DNA of 64,000 nucleotides from Aurantibacillus circumpalustris (GTDB lineage: Bacteria > Bacteroidota > Bacteroidia > B-17B0 > Aurantibacillaceae). Each line of letters starts with the position of its first letter. The stretch's first letter is position 1. Shown in pieces: positions 44,432 through 53,360 of the stretch. The notes below the pieces were generated by a model. It saw nothing but the letters and a program-made list of their open reading frames with translations. It ran no database searches and was not told where the DNA came from. The position numbers and the translations under genes are program-made. Where the stretch lies: the NCBI RefSeq assembly GCF_029625215.1, contig NZ_CP121197.1, positions 620,001-684,000 on the forward strand, read 5' to 3'.

Positions 44432-45823
44432 CTAGAACTTAAACATTTCTGCAATCATACCCGGCGCTAAGCCGATAATAAGCGTTACAGCTGTTGTCAA
44501 AATAATTACAAACTTATTAGAACCTTCCATCACTACTGAATCCTGTTCTTCTTGTTCTTTGAAGTACATAGCAATAATTACTTTTAAATAATAGTATGCG
44601 CCAACTGCGGACGTGATCACCGCTAAAATTAGTAGCCATTGATAATGCGTTCCTATAACTGTTGTAAACACATAGTATTTTGCGAAAAATCCTGCAGTTA
44701 TTGGAATACCAGCTAATGATAACATAGAGATCGTCATGCAAATGGCCAGAAAAGGATTCCGCTTGCTCAAACCATTAAACGCATCAATCGTTTCGTTGCC
44801 TTTGCGTGTTACATTATATAAAATACCAAAAGAAGTAATGCTACCAATTGAATACGCTAACGAATAATAAATAATTGCGTCTAAAGACATATTGCTTCTT
44901 ACGTTAGCCATTATTACCATAAGCATGAAACCAGCGTGACTTATGCTTGAATAAGCCAACATACGTTTTACACTCGTTTGCATAGCAGCAGAGAAATTTG
45001 CAATGATCAAAGATAATGCAACCACAGCCGCAAGTATTCCTGTCCATACTTCACTTACCTCAGCAAAACCAATTAAGAATAAACGTAAGAAGGCAGCGAA
45101 AGCAGCAGTTTTTACAACTGTACTCATTAAGGCTGTAATTAGAGTTGGTGAACCTTCATAAACATCTGGCGCCCAGAAATGGAAAGGCGCTGCAGACACT
45201 TTAAAACACATAGCCACTAACATCATGACTACCCCAACATAAAAAAACATGGGCATGTCGTTAACATGTGCTGATATATATTGCCGAATCACCATAATGT
45301 CAAAGCTTCCAGAAGCTCCGTATATCAAAGCAATACCAAATAATAAAAACGCACTGGCAAAAGATCCCATAATTAAATATTTAAATCCTGCTTCGTTACT
45401 GCGCATGTCATTCTTTTTACTTGCCGCCAACACATACAGAGGAATACTCATAATTTCAATTCCTAAAAATAAAGTAGTCATGTTTTTAAAAGACGTTAAC
45501 ATTAAAGCACCAACAAGAGCAAACAAGACAAGAGCAAAGTGATCAACAAGATTAGATTCCTCTTCAAAATAATCATTGGCGAGAATAAACCAGAAAAAAG
45601 CTGTAGCTAAAATGATCCCTGAAAATGCAATGGCGGGTTTGTCGAAAGAAATCATGTTGTCAAAGTATTGAAAACTCATTCCGGTTTTCCATTCGAAATA
45701 ATTCAACACAAAAGCACTCACTATACCAAGTAAAACAATGGGTAATAGGAGTTTCTTAAATTTAAAAATTTCAGCCAGCATGGCCAATATTCCTAATCCA
45801 CTAATTATTAAAAGACCTTTCAT
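44432..45823 (-). CDS. nuoN: NADH-quinone oxidoreductase subunit N
   Basis: 463 residues with about 14 membrane helices, an antiporter-like proton-pumping subunit of complex I in the inner membrane. Features include LFLGIEIMSIPLYVLAASKK (conserved Glu in helix 5), KVSAAPFHFWAPDVYEGSPT and VKRMLAYSSISHAGFMLM (conserved Lys). It is the last gene of the nuo operon, reading toward the palindromic terminator. Confidence 0.95.
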   Translation of the reverse strand: MKGLLIISGLGILAMLAEIFKFKKLLLPIVLLGIVSAFVLNYFEWKTGMSFQYFDNMISFDKPAIAFSGIILATAFFWFILANDYFEEESNLVDHFALVLFALVGALMLTSFKNMTTLFLGIEIMSIPLYVLAASKKNDMRSNEAGFKYLIMGSFASAFLLFGIALIYGASGSFDIMVIRQYISAHVNDMPMFFYVGVVMMLVAMCFKVSAAPFHFWAPDVYEGSPTLITALMSTVVKTAAFAAFLRLFLIGFAEVSEVWTGILAAVVALSLIIANFSAAMQTSVKRMLAYSSISHAGFMLMVIMANVRSNMSLDAIIYYSLAYSIGSITSFGILYNVTRKGNETIDAFNGLSKRNPFLAICMTISMLSLAGIPITAGFFAKYYVFTTVIGTHYQWLLILAVITSAVGAYYYLKVIIAMYFKEQEEQDSVVMEGSNKFVIILTTAVTLIIGLAPGMIAEMFKF

Positions 45824-45830
45824 ATTTTAT

Positions 45831-45895
45831 ATTTACAATTTTTTGATTTACATCTGATGATTTAATTACAAATCGCCAATCTATAAATTATCAAT
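45831..45895. repeat. nuoM-nuoN gap: AT-rich hairpin repeat
   Basis: The gap holds ATTTACAATT at 45831-45840 and looser complementary stretches (GATTTAC, AAATTATCAATT). It belongs to the same family as the other nuo intercistronic hairpins. Confidence 0.45.
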
Positions 45896-45900
45896 TATTT

Positions 45901-47361
45901 TTATTTCATTACAGTTAATATTGTTCTTGTTGCTTCTTCAGCAATGTCATTTAAAGGCTTTGGATACACACCAAAAGCAACTATCACAATACAAACAATA
46001 ATTAATACCGCTTTTTCAGTTGATGCTAAAGGACCAAAAGTTATATTCGAGTCTCTTCTCTCGCCAAGCATAATATTTTGGTAACTACGTAGCATGTAAA
46101 CAGCACCAAGAATAATTGTAAGTCCTGCAAATGCAGCTAAAATTGCACTGAATTGATAAACACCGTTAATTAATAGAAATTCACCTACAAATCCGTTGGT
46201 TAGCGGAAGCGCTACAGACCCAAGTACAACAATTAAAAATAGAACAGCAAAATTTCCATTCATCCCTCTTATTCCGCCAAGCTTTTCTATTTCACGTGTT
46301 CCTGTATGTTGTAGTAAAATGTCAGCTATAAAAAATAATCCAACAACGTTTACACCGTGCGCTAACATTTGCATTAAGGCTCCTTGGATTCCTTGTTGGT
46401 TCGCTGAAAGAATTCCAGCTGAAATTAATCCAACGTGCGCAATAGAAGAGTATGCAATCAAACGTTTAAAATCTTTTTGAACGATGGCAATACAAGAAGC
46501 GTAAACAATTCCGATAACCGAAAGTCCAATTGCCGTACCACCCCATTTCTCAAGTCCTAAAGGTACAATTGGCAATAACCATTTGATAACACCAAAGGTT
46601 CCCATCTTTAACATGATCCCTGAAAGTAGCATAGTTCCTTGAGTTGGAGCATTTACGTACGTATCGGGCTGCCAGGTGTGAAAAGGGAAAATTGGCATTT
46701 TAATCGCGAAGGCAATAAAAATTAACCAGAAAAGAATTCCTTGCTGACCAGCGTTTAAGCTTCTTCCAGCATTATATAAATCTTGTATCGCCCATGATTT
46801 TAATCCATCAATGTAAGTGTGATTATAGAGATAAATTAATCCCACCAACATAAACAAAGACCCGAATAATGTATAAACGAAAAACTTAAATGTAATAGCG
46901 CCACGATTTTCTCCACCCCACATTAAACAAATAAAATAAATTGGAATTAAAGCTAACTCCCAAAACACATAAAATAAGAATCCGTCATTAGCAGAAAACA
47001 CACCAACCAGAGCCATTTGCATGACTAAAATTAATCCGTAAAAATTATGGCTATTTGCGTAGGAGTTTTTATAAGAACTTAAAATGATAAGTGGAACCAA
47101 AAATGTGGTTAATAGAATCATTAGTATGCTTAACGCATCAATTCCAACAGAGAAGTGAATTCCTAAGGATTGCACCCAAACACAATCAAAAACAAGAAGA
47201 CCAGAATCTGGAGTGTTTTTAAAAACATATAATGCAATGAGTGATATAACAAATTCAATTACTGAAGATGTAAGTGCCAGATTGCGCGCCATGGTTCCTT
47301 TTGAAAAGAAAACCAGCAAGGCTGCGAATAAGGGGAAACCGATTAATAAAGCTGTCAACAT
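45901..47361 (-). CDS. nuoM: NADH-quinone oxidoreductase subunit M
   Basis: 486 residues, polytopic antiporter-like subunit. Signature elements are LYVFWELALIPIYFICLMWGG (the pump Glu), FAIKMPIFPFHTWQPDTYVNAPT and FKRLIAYSSIAHVGLISAG (pump Lys). It pumps protons through the membrane arm. The gene lies 13 bases downstream of nuoL, and a 77-base gap separates it from nuoN. Confidence 0.96.
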   Translation of the reverse strand: MLTALLIGFPLFAALLVFFSKGTMARNLALTSSVIEFVISLIALYVFKNTPDSGLLVFDCVWVQSLGIHFSVGIDALSILMILLTTFLVPLIILSSYKNSYANSHNFYGLILVMQMALVGVFSANDGFLFYVFWELALIPIYFICLMWGGENRGAITFKFFVYTLFGSLFMLVGLIYLYNHTYIDGLKSWAIQDLYNAGRSLNAGQQGILFWLIFIAFAIKMPIFPFHTWQPDTYVNAPTQGTMLLSGIMLKMGTFGVIKWLLPIVPLGLEKWGGTAIGLSVIGIVYASCIAIVQKDFKRLIAYSSIAHVGLISAGILSANQQGIQGALMQMLAHGVNVVGLFFIADILLQHTGTREIEKLGGIRGMNGNFAVLFLIVVLGSVALPLTNGFVGEFLLINGVYQFSAILAAFAGLTIILGAVYMLRSYQNIMLGERRDSNITFGPLASTEKAVLIIVCIVIVAFGVYPKPLNDIAEEATRTILTVMK

Positions 47362-47374
47362 AAAATCTTATATC

Positions 47375-49264
47375 TTATTTAATTAAAAAAGTTAATAGAA
47401 CTATAAATACCACACCTAATACCATACTCATTAGGTAAAAACCAATATTACCGTTTTGTAAATACCTGACAGAGCTTCCAATTGTTTTCACTGTTGACCC
47501 CATTCCATTTACGATACCATCAATGAAACTTTTATCAACATGTCTGAAAAACATTTTTGAGATAGCATCTAACGGTTTACGAATAACTGCATCGTAAATT
47601 TCATCCACATAGTACTTGTTAAAAATAACTCTTTGCCAAGGACGCATCTGCTCTTCTTTGTCCGCTGGCATTACTTTATATTTCATAAACATTAAATAGG
47701 TAAAATAGATAACTGCTAACGCACCTGTTACTGCGATGATCATGAGTGTCCATTCTGTTTGGTGACTCATTGTAGAATAAGAAGGTCTTAGAATGATTGG
47801 TTCTAAATTATGATGCATCCAGTTTGGTAAATGCCAAAACTCTGGAAAACCAAGTACTCCACCGAAGATAGAAAGCACTGCAAGAACAATTAATGGAATT
47901 GTCATTGAAGAAGGTGACTCGTGCAAATGATGTTCTTGATCATGTGTTCCTCTGAATTTACCAAAGAAAGTTAAAAACATTAAACGGAACATATAAAAGG
48001 CAGTAAGCATAGAAGCGAACGTTCCTAGTAGCCAAAGAATAGGACTGTGTTCGTATGCGTGTGCTAAAATCTCATCCTTACTAAAGAAACCGCTAAATGG
48101 AAAAATTCCACTAATGGCAATTGTACCAATCATCATCGTACCGAACGTGATTTTAATTTTTCCTTTTAACCCCCCCATTTTGCGAATATCTTGTTCTCCA
48201 CCCATAGCATGAATAACAGAACCTGCTCCCAAGAATAAAAGTGCTTTGAAAAACGCGTGAGTTGTAACGTGAAAAACTGCTGAACTATAAGCGCCAACTC
48301 CTAAAGCTAAAAACATTAAACCAAGTTGAGAAACCGTTGAGTACGCAAGTATTTTTTTTATGTCCGTTTGAAGAACACCAATCGTTGCTGCAAATAAAGC
48401 GGTAATAACACCAACAACCGCTACCGTTTCACCAGCAACCGCACTCATGGAATAAAACACATTAGAACGAACTATCATAAAAATACCCGCGGTTACCATG
48501 GTTGCAGCGTGAATTAAAGCCGATACAGGAGTTGGACCAGCCATGGCATCTGGTAACCAAGTGTACAATGGGAGTTGAGCAGACTTACCGATTGCACCAA
48601 TAAAGAGTAATAAAGCAATTGCTGTAACTGTTGAGGTGCTTGCAGTACCTGCGTTATCAAATACTTCCGAATAACTTATACTTCCGTAAGTAACAAAAAT
48701 GAGAATAATGCCTAATAAAAATCCAAGATCACCAACACGATTCATGATAAAGGCTTTTTTTGCCGCATTATTAAAAGCAGTGTTCTTATACCAGAAACCT
48801 ATCAAGAGATAAGAACAAAGACCTACACCTTCCCAACCAACAAACGTAATCAGGTAGTTGTTTCCTAATACCAATAAAAGCATGAAGAACACAAACAGGT
48901 TAAGGTAGGTGAAGAAACGTGCGAACCCTTCGTCATCGTGCATGTAACCAATAGAATAGATGTGGATTAGAAAACCAATACCTGTGATGATCAATAAAAA
49001 CACTGTCGAAAGTGGATCAACTAAAAATTCAAAGGGAACTTTAAGCACACCTGAATTTATCCAAGAAAATACATTCACCACAAATTCTTTTTGCGACGAG
49101 GCTTGGAGTTCCATAAATATAAGTACTGAAACGATGAAAGAGGCGAAAATGCTTAATGAAGCAATTGTTCCACTTAATCCTTTGTTTATTTTCTTTCCAA
49201 AAAAGCCATTAAATAAGAAACCCATTAATGGAAATAAAGGAATGAGTGCTACTAATTTGATCAT
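47375..49264 (-). CDS. nuoL: NADH-quinone oxidoreductase subunit L
   Basis: 629 residues. Antiporter-like helices carry FVGWEGVGLCSYLLIGFW, GKSAQLPLYTWLPDAMAGPTPVSALIHAATMVTAG and IKKILAYSTVSQLGLMFLALG. The C-terminal lateral helix HL, which ties the membrane arm together, is represented by the last 100 residues (FINGIVNGM-like DKSFIDGIVNGMGSTVK). It is the distal proton pump. The 34-base gap to nuoK contains nothing notable. Confidence 0.97.
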   Translation of the reverse strand: MIKLVALIPLFPLMGFLFNGFFGKKINKGLSGTIASLSIFASFIVSVLIFMELQASSQKEFVVNVFSWINSGVLKVPFEFLVDPLSTVFLLIITGIGFLIHIYSIGYMHDDEGFARFFTYLNLFVFFMLLLVLGNNYLITFVGWEGVGLCSYLLIGFWYKNTAFNNAAKKAFIMNRVGDLGFLLGIILIFVTYGSISYSEVFDNAGTASTSTVTAIALLLFIGAIGKSAQLPLYTWLPDAMAGPTPVSALIHAATMVTAGIFMIVRSNVFYSMSAVAGETVAVVGVITALFAATIGVLQTDIKKILAYSTVSQLGLMFLALGVGAYSSAVFHVTTHAFFKALLFLGAGSVIHAMGGEQDIRKMGGLKGKIKITFGTMMIGTIAISGIFPFSGFFSKDEILAHAYEHSPILWLLGTFASMLTAFYMFRLMFLTFFGKFRGTHDQEHHLHESPSSMTIPLIVLAVLSIFGGVLGFPEFWHLPNWMHHNLEPIILRPSYSTMSHQTEWTLMIIAVTGALAVIYFTYLMFMKYKVMPADKEEQMRPWQRVIFNKYYVDEIYDAVIRKPLDAISKMFFRHVDKSFIDGIVNGMGSTVKTIGSSVRYLQNGNIGFYLMSMVLGVVFIVLLTFLIK

Positions 49265-49298
49265 ATGTTTTTATTTATAATTTTTTAAAACAAAATAC

Positions 49299-49610
49299 TT
49301 AGTTTTTTAAATTACCTAGTAAATCGGTGTCAATACTTTTAATGTTTCTAAATATCATAGTTAAAATAGCAAGTCCAACCGCAACCTCAGCAGCGGCAAC
49401 TGCCATAATAAAAAATACAAATACCTGGCCGGCGGCATCGTTATGAAGTACACTAAATGCTACCAACAGCAGATTAACTGCGTTTAGCATTAATTCAATG
49501 CACATAAAAATAATAATTGTGTTTCTGCGGGCCATTACGCCAATAGCGCCAATGATAAAAATCACAGTGCTTAGAAGCAGATACATGTTTATGGAGATTC
49601 CGTTGATCAT
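49299..49610 (-). CDS. nuoK: NADH-quinone oxidoreductase subunit K
   Basis: 103 residues with three membrane helices, matching NuoK length. It has the conserved Glu pair in helices 2 and 3 ([17 protein letters not shown] and [13 protein letters not shown]) used in proton translocation. It is normally adjacent to nuoJ, but here a four-helix-bundle gene separates them. Confidence 0.96.
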   Translation of the reverse strand: MINGISINMYLLLSTVIFIIGAIGVMARRNTIIIFMCIELMLNAVNLLLVAFSVLHNDAAGQVFVFFIMAVAAAEVAVGLAILTMIFRNIKSIDTDLLGNLKN

Positions 49611-49618
49611 GGTAGTTA

Positions 49619-49643
49619 ATTTACAATTTTGTTATTTACAATT
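49619..49643. repeat. ATTTACAATT direct pair downstream of the four-helix gene
   Basis: ATTTACAATT occurs at 49619 and 49634. The second copy reaches the stop codon of the four-helix-bundle gene. The reverse complements AATTGTAAAT occur just upstream of that gene. Confidence 0.6.
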
Positions 49644-50023
49644 TACGATTGTGTTTGTTGTTTCAATTTGTTGTTTTTTGCAGTAATCGCCGAGGCGGAA
49701 AATATTCGCTCCAACTCTCGAGATTCTTTTAATAATGACTCGTAATTTGATTCATTGATGTTGTTATATTCTTTAATTAACTCTAGCCAATAAACCGATT
49801 CATCAGATTCTTCTTCAACGATTTTTAATTTATTGATAAAATCGGCTGTTGATTTTGCTTTGCAAGCTGCTCTATAATTTGCGCCAACTGAAGTTGCAGA
49901 ACGCAAAACCTGTTTGCTCATCACATCGTTAGCAATTGTTTTTTTTAATCCATCAATTGTTTTCAAAGTATTAAGTGCGAACGTAAACGTTCTTTTTTTT
50001 AATATTTCGGGAGTTAAACTCAT
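49643..50023 (-). CDS. four-helix-bundle protein (S23/IVP family) inside the nuo operon
   Basis: 126 residues from the ATG at 50021-50023; an upstream TTG would add two residues. It matches the family first seen in 23S rRNA intervening sequences (TIGR02436). The hallmarks are VLRSATSVGANYRAACKAKS and FINKLKIVEEESDESVYWLELI. The protein is a small helical bundle of unknown function. It has no role in complex I, so its place between nuoK and nuoJ points to insertion. It is flanked on both sides by ATTTACAATT-type motifs in inverted orientation. Confidence 0.9.
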   Translation of the reverse strand: MSLTPEILKKRTFTFALNTLKTIDGLKKTIANDVMSKQVLRSATSVGANYRAACKAKSTADFINKLKIVEEESDESVYWLELIKEYNNINESNYESLLKESRELERIFSASAITAKNNKLKQQTQS

Positions 50024-50027
50024 ATGC

Positions 50028-50059
50028 AATTGTAAATTGTCAATCTTTAAATTGTAAAT
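50028..50059. repeat. AATTGTAAAT pair upstream of the four-helix gene
   Basis: AATTGTAAAT at 50028 and 50050 is the exact reverse complement of the pair beyond the gene's other end, so the gene is framed by inverted copies. Confidence 0.6.
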
Positions 50060-50060
50060 A

Positions 50061-50573
50061 CTATTTTATCTCCTTTTTCCCAATCATAATTGCACCAACC
50101 AACGCCGATAACAACAACACCGAAACAATTTCAAATGGAAACAAAAATTCATGAAACAACACGTGTCCAAGTTTTTTCACTAAACCAATTTCTGAATGTC
50201 CGTATTGCGATAAGCCTAACTGACTAGTTCCTTTTAAAGCGCCAACTAATACAAGAAGCAACATACCACCTATAACTCCTGCAATTATTTTGGAGACCAT
50301 TGTTTTTTGAGGTTCGGCGTCTTCGTTTAAATTCATGAGCATAATCACAAACAAAAACAAAACCATAATGGCCCCTGCGTAAACAGCAATATGAACCACC
50401 GCTAAAAACTGCGCGTTCATTAAAAGATAATGTCCTGCTATGCAGAAAAACGTTAACACCAGATACAATACTGAGTTAACGGGATTACGGCTAAATACAA
50501 CCATTAAAGCGAACATAATCGCCATAAAGGAAAGTATTCCAAAAATCCATTGTGTAATTGTGTAACCTAACAT
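50061..50573 (-). CDS. nuoJ: NADH-quinone oxidoreductase subunit J
   Basis: 170 residues with five membrane helices. The VFSRNPVNSVLYLVLTFFCIAGHYLLMNAQFLAVVHIAVYAGAIMVLFLFVIM stretch, given here in outline, is characteristic. It includes the pi-bulge helix 3 with GAIMVLFLFVIML, which couples quinone reduction to proton pumping. Confidence 0.95.
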   Translation of the reverse strand: MLGYTITQWIFGILSFMAIMFALMVVFSRNPVNSVLYLVLTFFCIAGHYLLMNAQFLAVVHIAVYAGAIMVLFLFVIMLMNLNEDAEPQKTMVSKIIAGVIGGMLLLVLVGALKGTSQLGLSQYGHSEIGLVKKLGHVLFHEFLFPFEIVSVLLLSALVGAIMIGKKEIK

Positions 50574-50581
50574 ATTTTTTT

Positions 50582-50654
50582 ATTTACAATTTTATGATTT
50601 ACGATTTACGATTGAAAAATTGTCAATTGTAAATTTTTAAATCGTCAATCTATT
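50582..50654. repeat. nuoI-nuoJ gap: ATTTACAATT/AATTGTAAAT hairpin
   Basis: ATTTACAATT at 50582 faces AATTGTAAAT at 50625, with GATTTACGATT and AATCGTCAATC variants between and beyond. Together they give a long AT-rich stem. Confidence 0.6.
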
Positions 50655-51254
50655 TTAGTGTTTTCCTTTATTTAATTTCTCCGTATGCAATTCGTTGTGC
50701 TTTAATCCTGGAATTTTTTTAAATGCCAATACTTCTGGCGTTTGACGTTTCGTGACATCAATACGTTTATCCATTTTTTCAACCAATTTATCTTTTCCAT
50801 AAATAAATTCATCGCGTTCAAATTCAGAAGCTACAATTCTATCAGTTAAAAAGATGGCTTCTTTAGGGCAAGCCTCTTCACACAAACCACAAAAGATGCA
50901 ACGCAACATGTTTATTTCATACATCTTAGCGTATTTTTCTTCTCGGTATAATCCTTCTTCGCCTTTTTTACGTTCCCCGCTTTCCATTGTAATTGCTTCT
51001 GCCGGACAAGCCACCGCGCACATACCACAAGACGTGCAACGCTCAGCTCCGTTTTCATCACGTTTCAAAACATGTTGTCCGCGATAGATTGGCGCGTATT
51101 CACGTTTTTGCTCTGGGTACATAATAGTTGGTCTCTTTTTAAAAAGATGGCTAAACGTGATAAACATCCCGTTTATAATTGCAGGAAAATACATCTTCTC
51201 TGTAAAGCTTTGTTCCTTGTTAGAAACGACTACTTTTCTATTCGTTAATTGCAT
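50655..51254 (-). CDS. nuoI: NADH-quinone oxidoreductase subunit I
   Basis: 199 residues. Two 4Fe-4S motifs, CTSCGMCAVACPAEAI and CIFCGLCEEACPKEAI, bind clusters N6a and N6b in the peripheral arm. The N-terminal amphipathic region (MYFPAIINGMFITFSHLFKK) contacts the membrane. The start at MQLTNRK may be slightly long. It is 10 bases after nuoH. Confidence 0.96.
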   Translation of the reverse strand: MQLTNRKVVVSNKEQSFTEKMYFPAIINGMFITFSHLFKKRPTIMYPEQKREYAPIYRGQHVLKRDENGAERCTSCGMCAVACPAEAITMESGERKKGEEGLYREEKYAKMYEINMLRCIFCGLCEEACPKEAIFLTDRIVASEFERDEFIYGKDKLVEKMDKRIDVTKRQTPEVLAFKKIPGLKHNELHTEKLNKGKH

Positions 51255-51264
51255 TTTAAGTATT

Positions 51265-52320
51265 TTAAAATTGTATGTTTCCTCTGAAAAATTCTATCAC
51301 AACCGTAATCGCTAAATTTAAAAGCGAAAGTGGTAATAAGGTTTTCCAGCCTAAATTCATTAATTGATCATAACGGAATCTTGGTATTGTCCAACGAATC
51401 CACATAAATACAGAAATGAAAATTAGAGTTTTTGTAAAGTATGCACCAAAGCCAATTAGTGAAATTATCCAAGAACCTTCTTGTAATCCCATTGCGTTAT
51501 ATAATTCGTGTGCAAATGGGAAGTTATATCCACCAAAATAAAAACCTGCCATTACTGCCGAAGACACAAACATGTTAATGTATTCTGCAAATAAAAATAA
51601 ACCCAATTTAAATGCAGAGTACTCTGTATGATAACCACCAACTAATTCTGTTTCACATTCTGCTAAGTCAAACGGTGCTCGGTTTGTTTCCGCCAAGGCA
51701 CAAACAAAAAAGATTAAAAAACCAAGCGGTTGCCAAACTACATTTGCAAAACCTTTGTCTTGCATCGCTACAATTTCTCCGAAACTTAGAGTTCCACCAG
51801 CAACAATAATTAATGCTATTAAAGAAATGCCCATTGCTAATTCGTAACTAATCATTTGTGCAGAAGAACGAATAGCGCCTAGTAAAGAATATTTATTATT
51901 AGAAGACCAACCACCGATCATGATACCATAAACACCGATAGAAGTAACGCCCAATAAAAAAATAACACCCACATTAACATCCGCTACTTGAAGTGGATAA
52001 AGTTTCCCGTCCATTGCAAAAGCTGGACCCCATGGAATAAGCACCCCAGCCATGATAGCCGTTACAATAAACAAACCAGGCGCTAGTACAAATAAAAATT
52101 TGTTAGAAACATTTGGAATAATTTCTTCTTTGAAAAGCATTTTTCCTCCGTCTGCTAATGGCTGCAATAAGCCCCAAACTCCAGCGCGACTTGGCCCCCA
52201 ACGATCTTGTAAAAGCCCAGCAAATTTACGTTCCCACCAAGTGGAGTAAGCTGCAATACCAAGCGATATCGCAAAAACAGCCACGCAGATAATTGATTTG
52301 TATATAATAAATTCTAACAT
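51265..52320 (-). CDS. nuoH: NADH-quinone oxidoreductase subunit H
   Basis: 351 residues with eight to nine membrane helices. Conserved blocks are WWERKFAGLLQDRWGPSRAGVWGLLQPLADGGKMLFKEE, shown here in part, ETNRAPFDLAECETELVGGY and FMWIRWTIPRFRYDQLM. It forms the quinone pocket with NuoB and NuoD and links both arms. Confidence 0.97.
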   Translation of the reverse strand: MLEFIIYKSIICVAVFAISLGIAAYSTWWERKFAGLLQDRWGPSRAGVWGLLQPLADGGKMLFKEEIIPNVSNKFLFVLAPGLFIVTAIMAGVLIPWGPAFAMDGKLYPLQVADVNVGVIFLLGVTSIGVYGIMIGGWSSNNKYSLLGAIRSSAQMISYELAMGISLIALIIVAGGTLSFGEIVAMQDKGFANVVWQPLGFLIFFVCALAETNRAPFDLAECETELVGGYHTEYSAFKLGLFLFAEYINMFVSSAVMAGFYFGGYNFPFAHELYNAMGLQEGSWIISLIGFGAYFTKTLIFISVFMWIRWTIPRFRYDQLMNLGWKTLLPLSLLNLAITVVIEFFRGNIQF

Positions 52321-52339
52321 CGTTTAGTATAATAGTTAT

Positions 52340-53323
52340 CTATGGTTTTTTATCTAATGGCATAAAGCCTAATGCATCTTGTTGTTTCATAATTTGAACT
52401 TTTAATTCGTTCAAATTGTTATAGTGGTTTTGTGAAATAACAGAAGCACGGGTAATTTGTGTCGGCCCTTCAATTACCCAATCACTTGTTTTTTTATGAT
52501 CGTAACGACACGAATTGCAAATAAATTCTTCCACCTCATCCCACTGGTCTTTACGAGCTGTTACACGCACAACTTCTTCTCCTTTTAACCACACGCGGGT
52601 TTTACCACAGCACTTATCACAATTACGATGCGCATCAACTGGTTTTGTAAACCATACACGTTGTTTAAAACGAAAAGTTTTGTCTGTTAATGCTCCAACC
52701 GGACAAACATCTATGACGTTCCCAGAAAAATCGTTATCAATAATATTTTCAATGTAAGTAGAGATTTCAGAGGCATCTCCACGGGAAATAACACCATGCA
52801 CGCGGTTATCGGTAATTTGATCGGCAGTTTTTACACAACGGTAGCAAAGAATGCAACGGTTCATGTGTAATTTAATTTTATCACCAATGTCGATCATTTC
52901 AAATTCACGGCGTTTAAATTCATACCGTGTTTTTACAGAACCGTTTTCGTAACCAAGATCTTGTAATTTACACTCACCTGCCTGATCGCACACAGGGCAA
53001 TCTAATGGGTGGTTGATTAATAAAAATTCAACAACACCTTTACGCGCTTCGAGCACTTCTGGATTGGTGAAATTCTCAACCACCATTCCATCCATTACTT
53101 CTGTTCTGCAAGATGCAACGGGTTTTGGCATTGGTGTTGGATTAGCAGCACTTCCTTGCGTTACTTTTACGATACAAGTGCGGCAATAACCACCACTGGT
53201 TTTTAAACTCGTGTAATAACACATGGCCGGCGGAGCAACCTCAGCGCCAATCATACGGGCAGCCTGGAGAATTGTGGTTCCCTTTGGCACATCAATTTCT
53301 TTTCCGTCTATAGTTACTTTCAT
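52340..53323 (-). CDS. nuoG: NADH-quinone oxidoreductase subunit G, short form
   Basis: 327 residues. Present are the 2Fe-2S domain (PPAMCYYTSLKTSGGYCRTC with a later Cys), the His/Cys cluster loop NHPLDCPVCDQAGECKLQD, and a ferredoxin-like motif (CILCYRCVKTADQI ... VIDVCPVGALTDK). A further Cys set follows (NCDKCCGKTRVW, FICNSCRYDH). The large molybdopterin-oxidoreductase-like domain of the 700-900-residue NuoG is absent. Comparable short NuoG proteins are known in Bacteroidota, so this is probably a lineage form rather than a broken gene. The next gene, nuoH, follows after 19 bases. Confidence 0.93.
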   Translation of the reverse strand: MKVTIDGKEIDVPKGTTILQAARMIGAEVAPPAMCYYTSLKTSGGYCRTCIVKVTQGSAANPTPMPKPVASCRTEVMDGMVVENFTNPEVLEARKGVVEFLLINHPLDCPVCDQAGECKLQDLGYENGSVKTRYEFKRREFEMIDIGDKIKLHMNRCILCYRCVKTADQITDNRVHGVISRGDASEISTYIENIIDNDFSGNVIDVCPVGALTDKTFRFKQRVWFTKPVDAHRNCDKCCGKTRVWLKGEEVVRVTARKDQWDEVEEFICNSCRYDHKKTSDWVIEGPTQITRASVISQNHYNNLNELKVQIMKQQDALGFMPLDKKP

Positions 53324-53360
53324 TTTTTAAGCTTTATTCTATGATCAATCTTTTAGTTTT

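Noticed and set aside
52340-53323. NuoG as a frameshifted or truncated pseudogene
   Set aside because: The short form ends cleanly, is followed closely by nuoH with no remnant, and agrees with known short NuoG proteins in the phylum.
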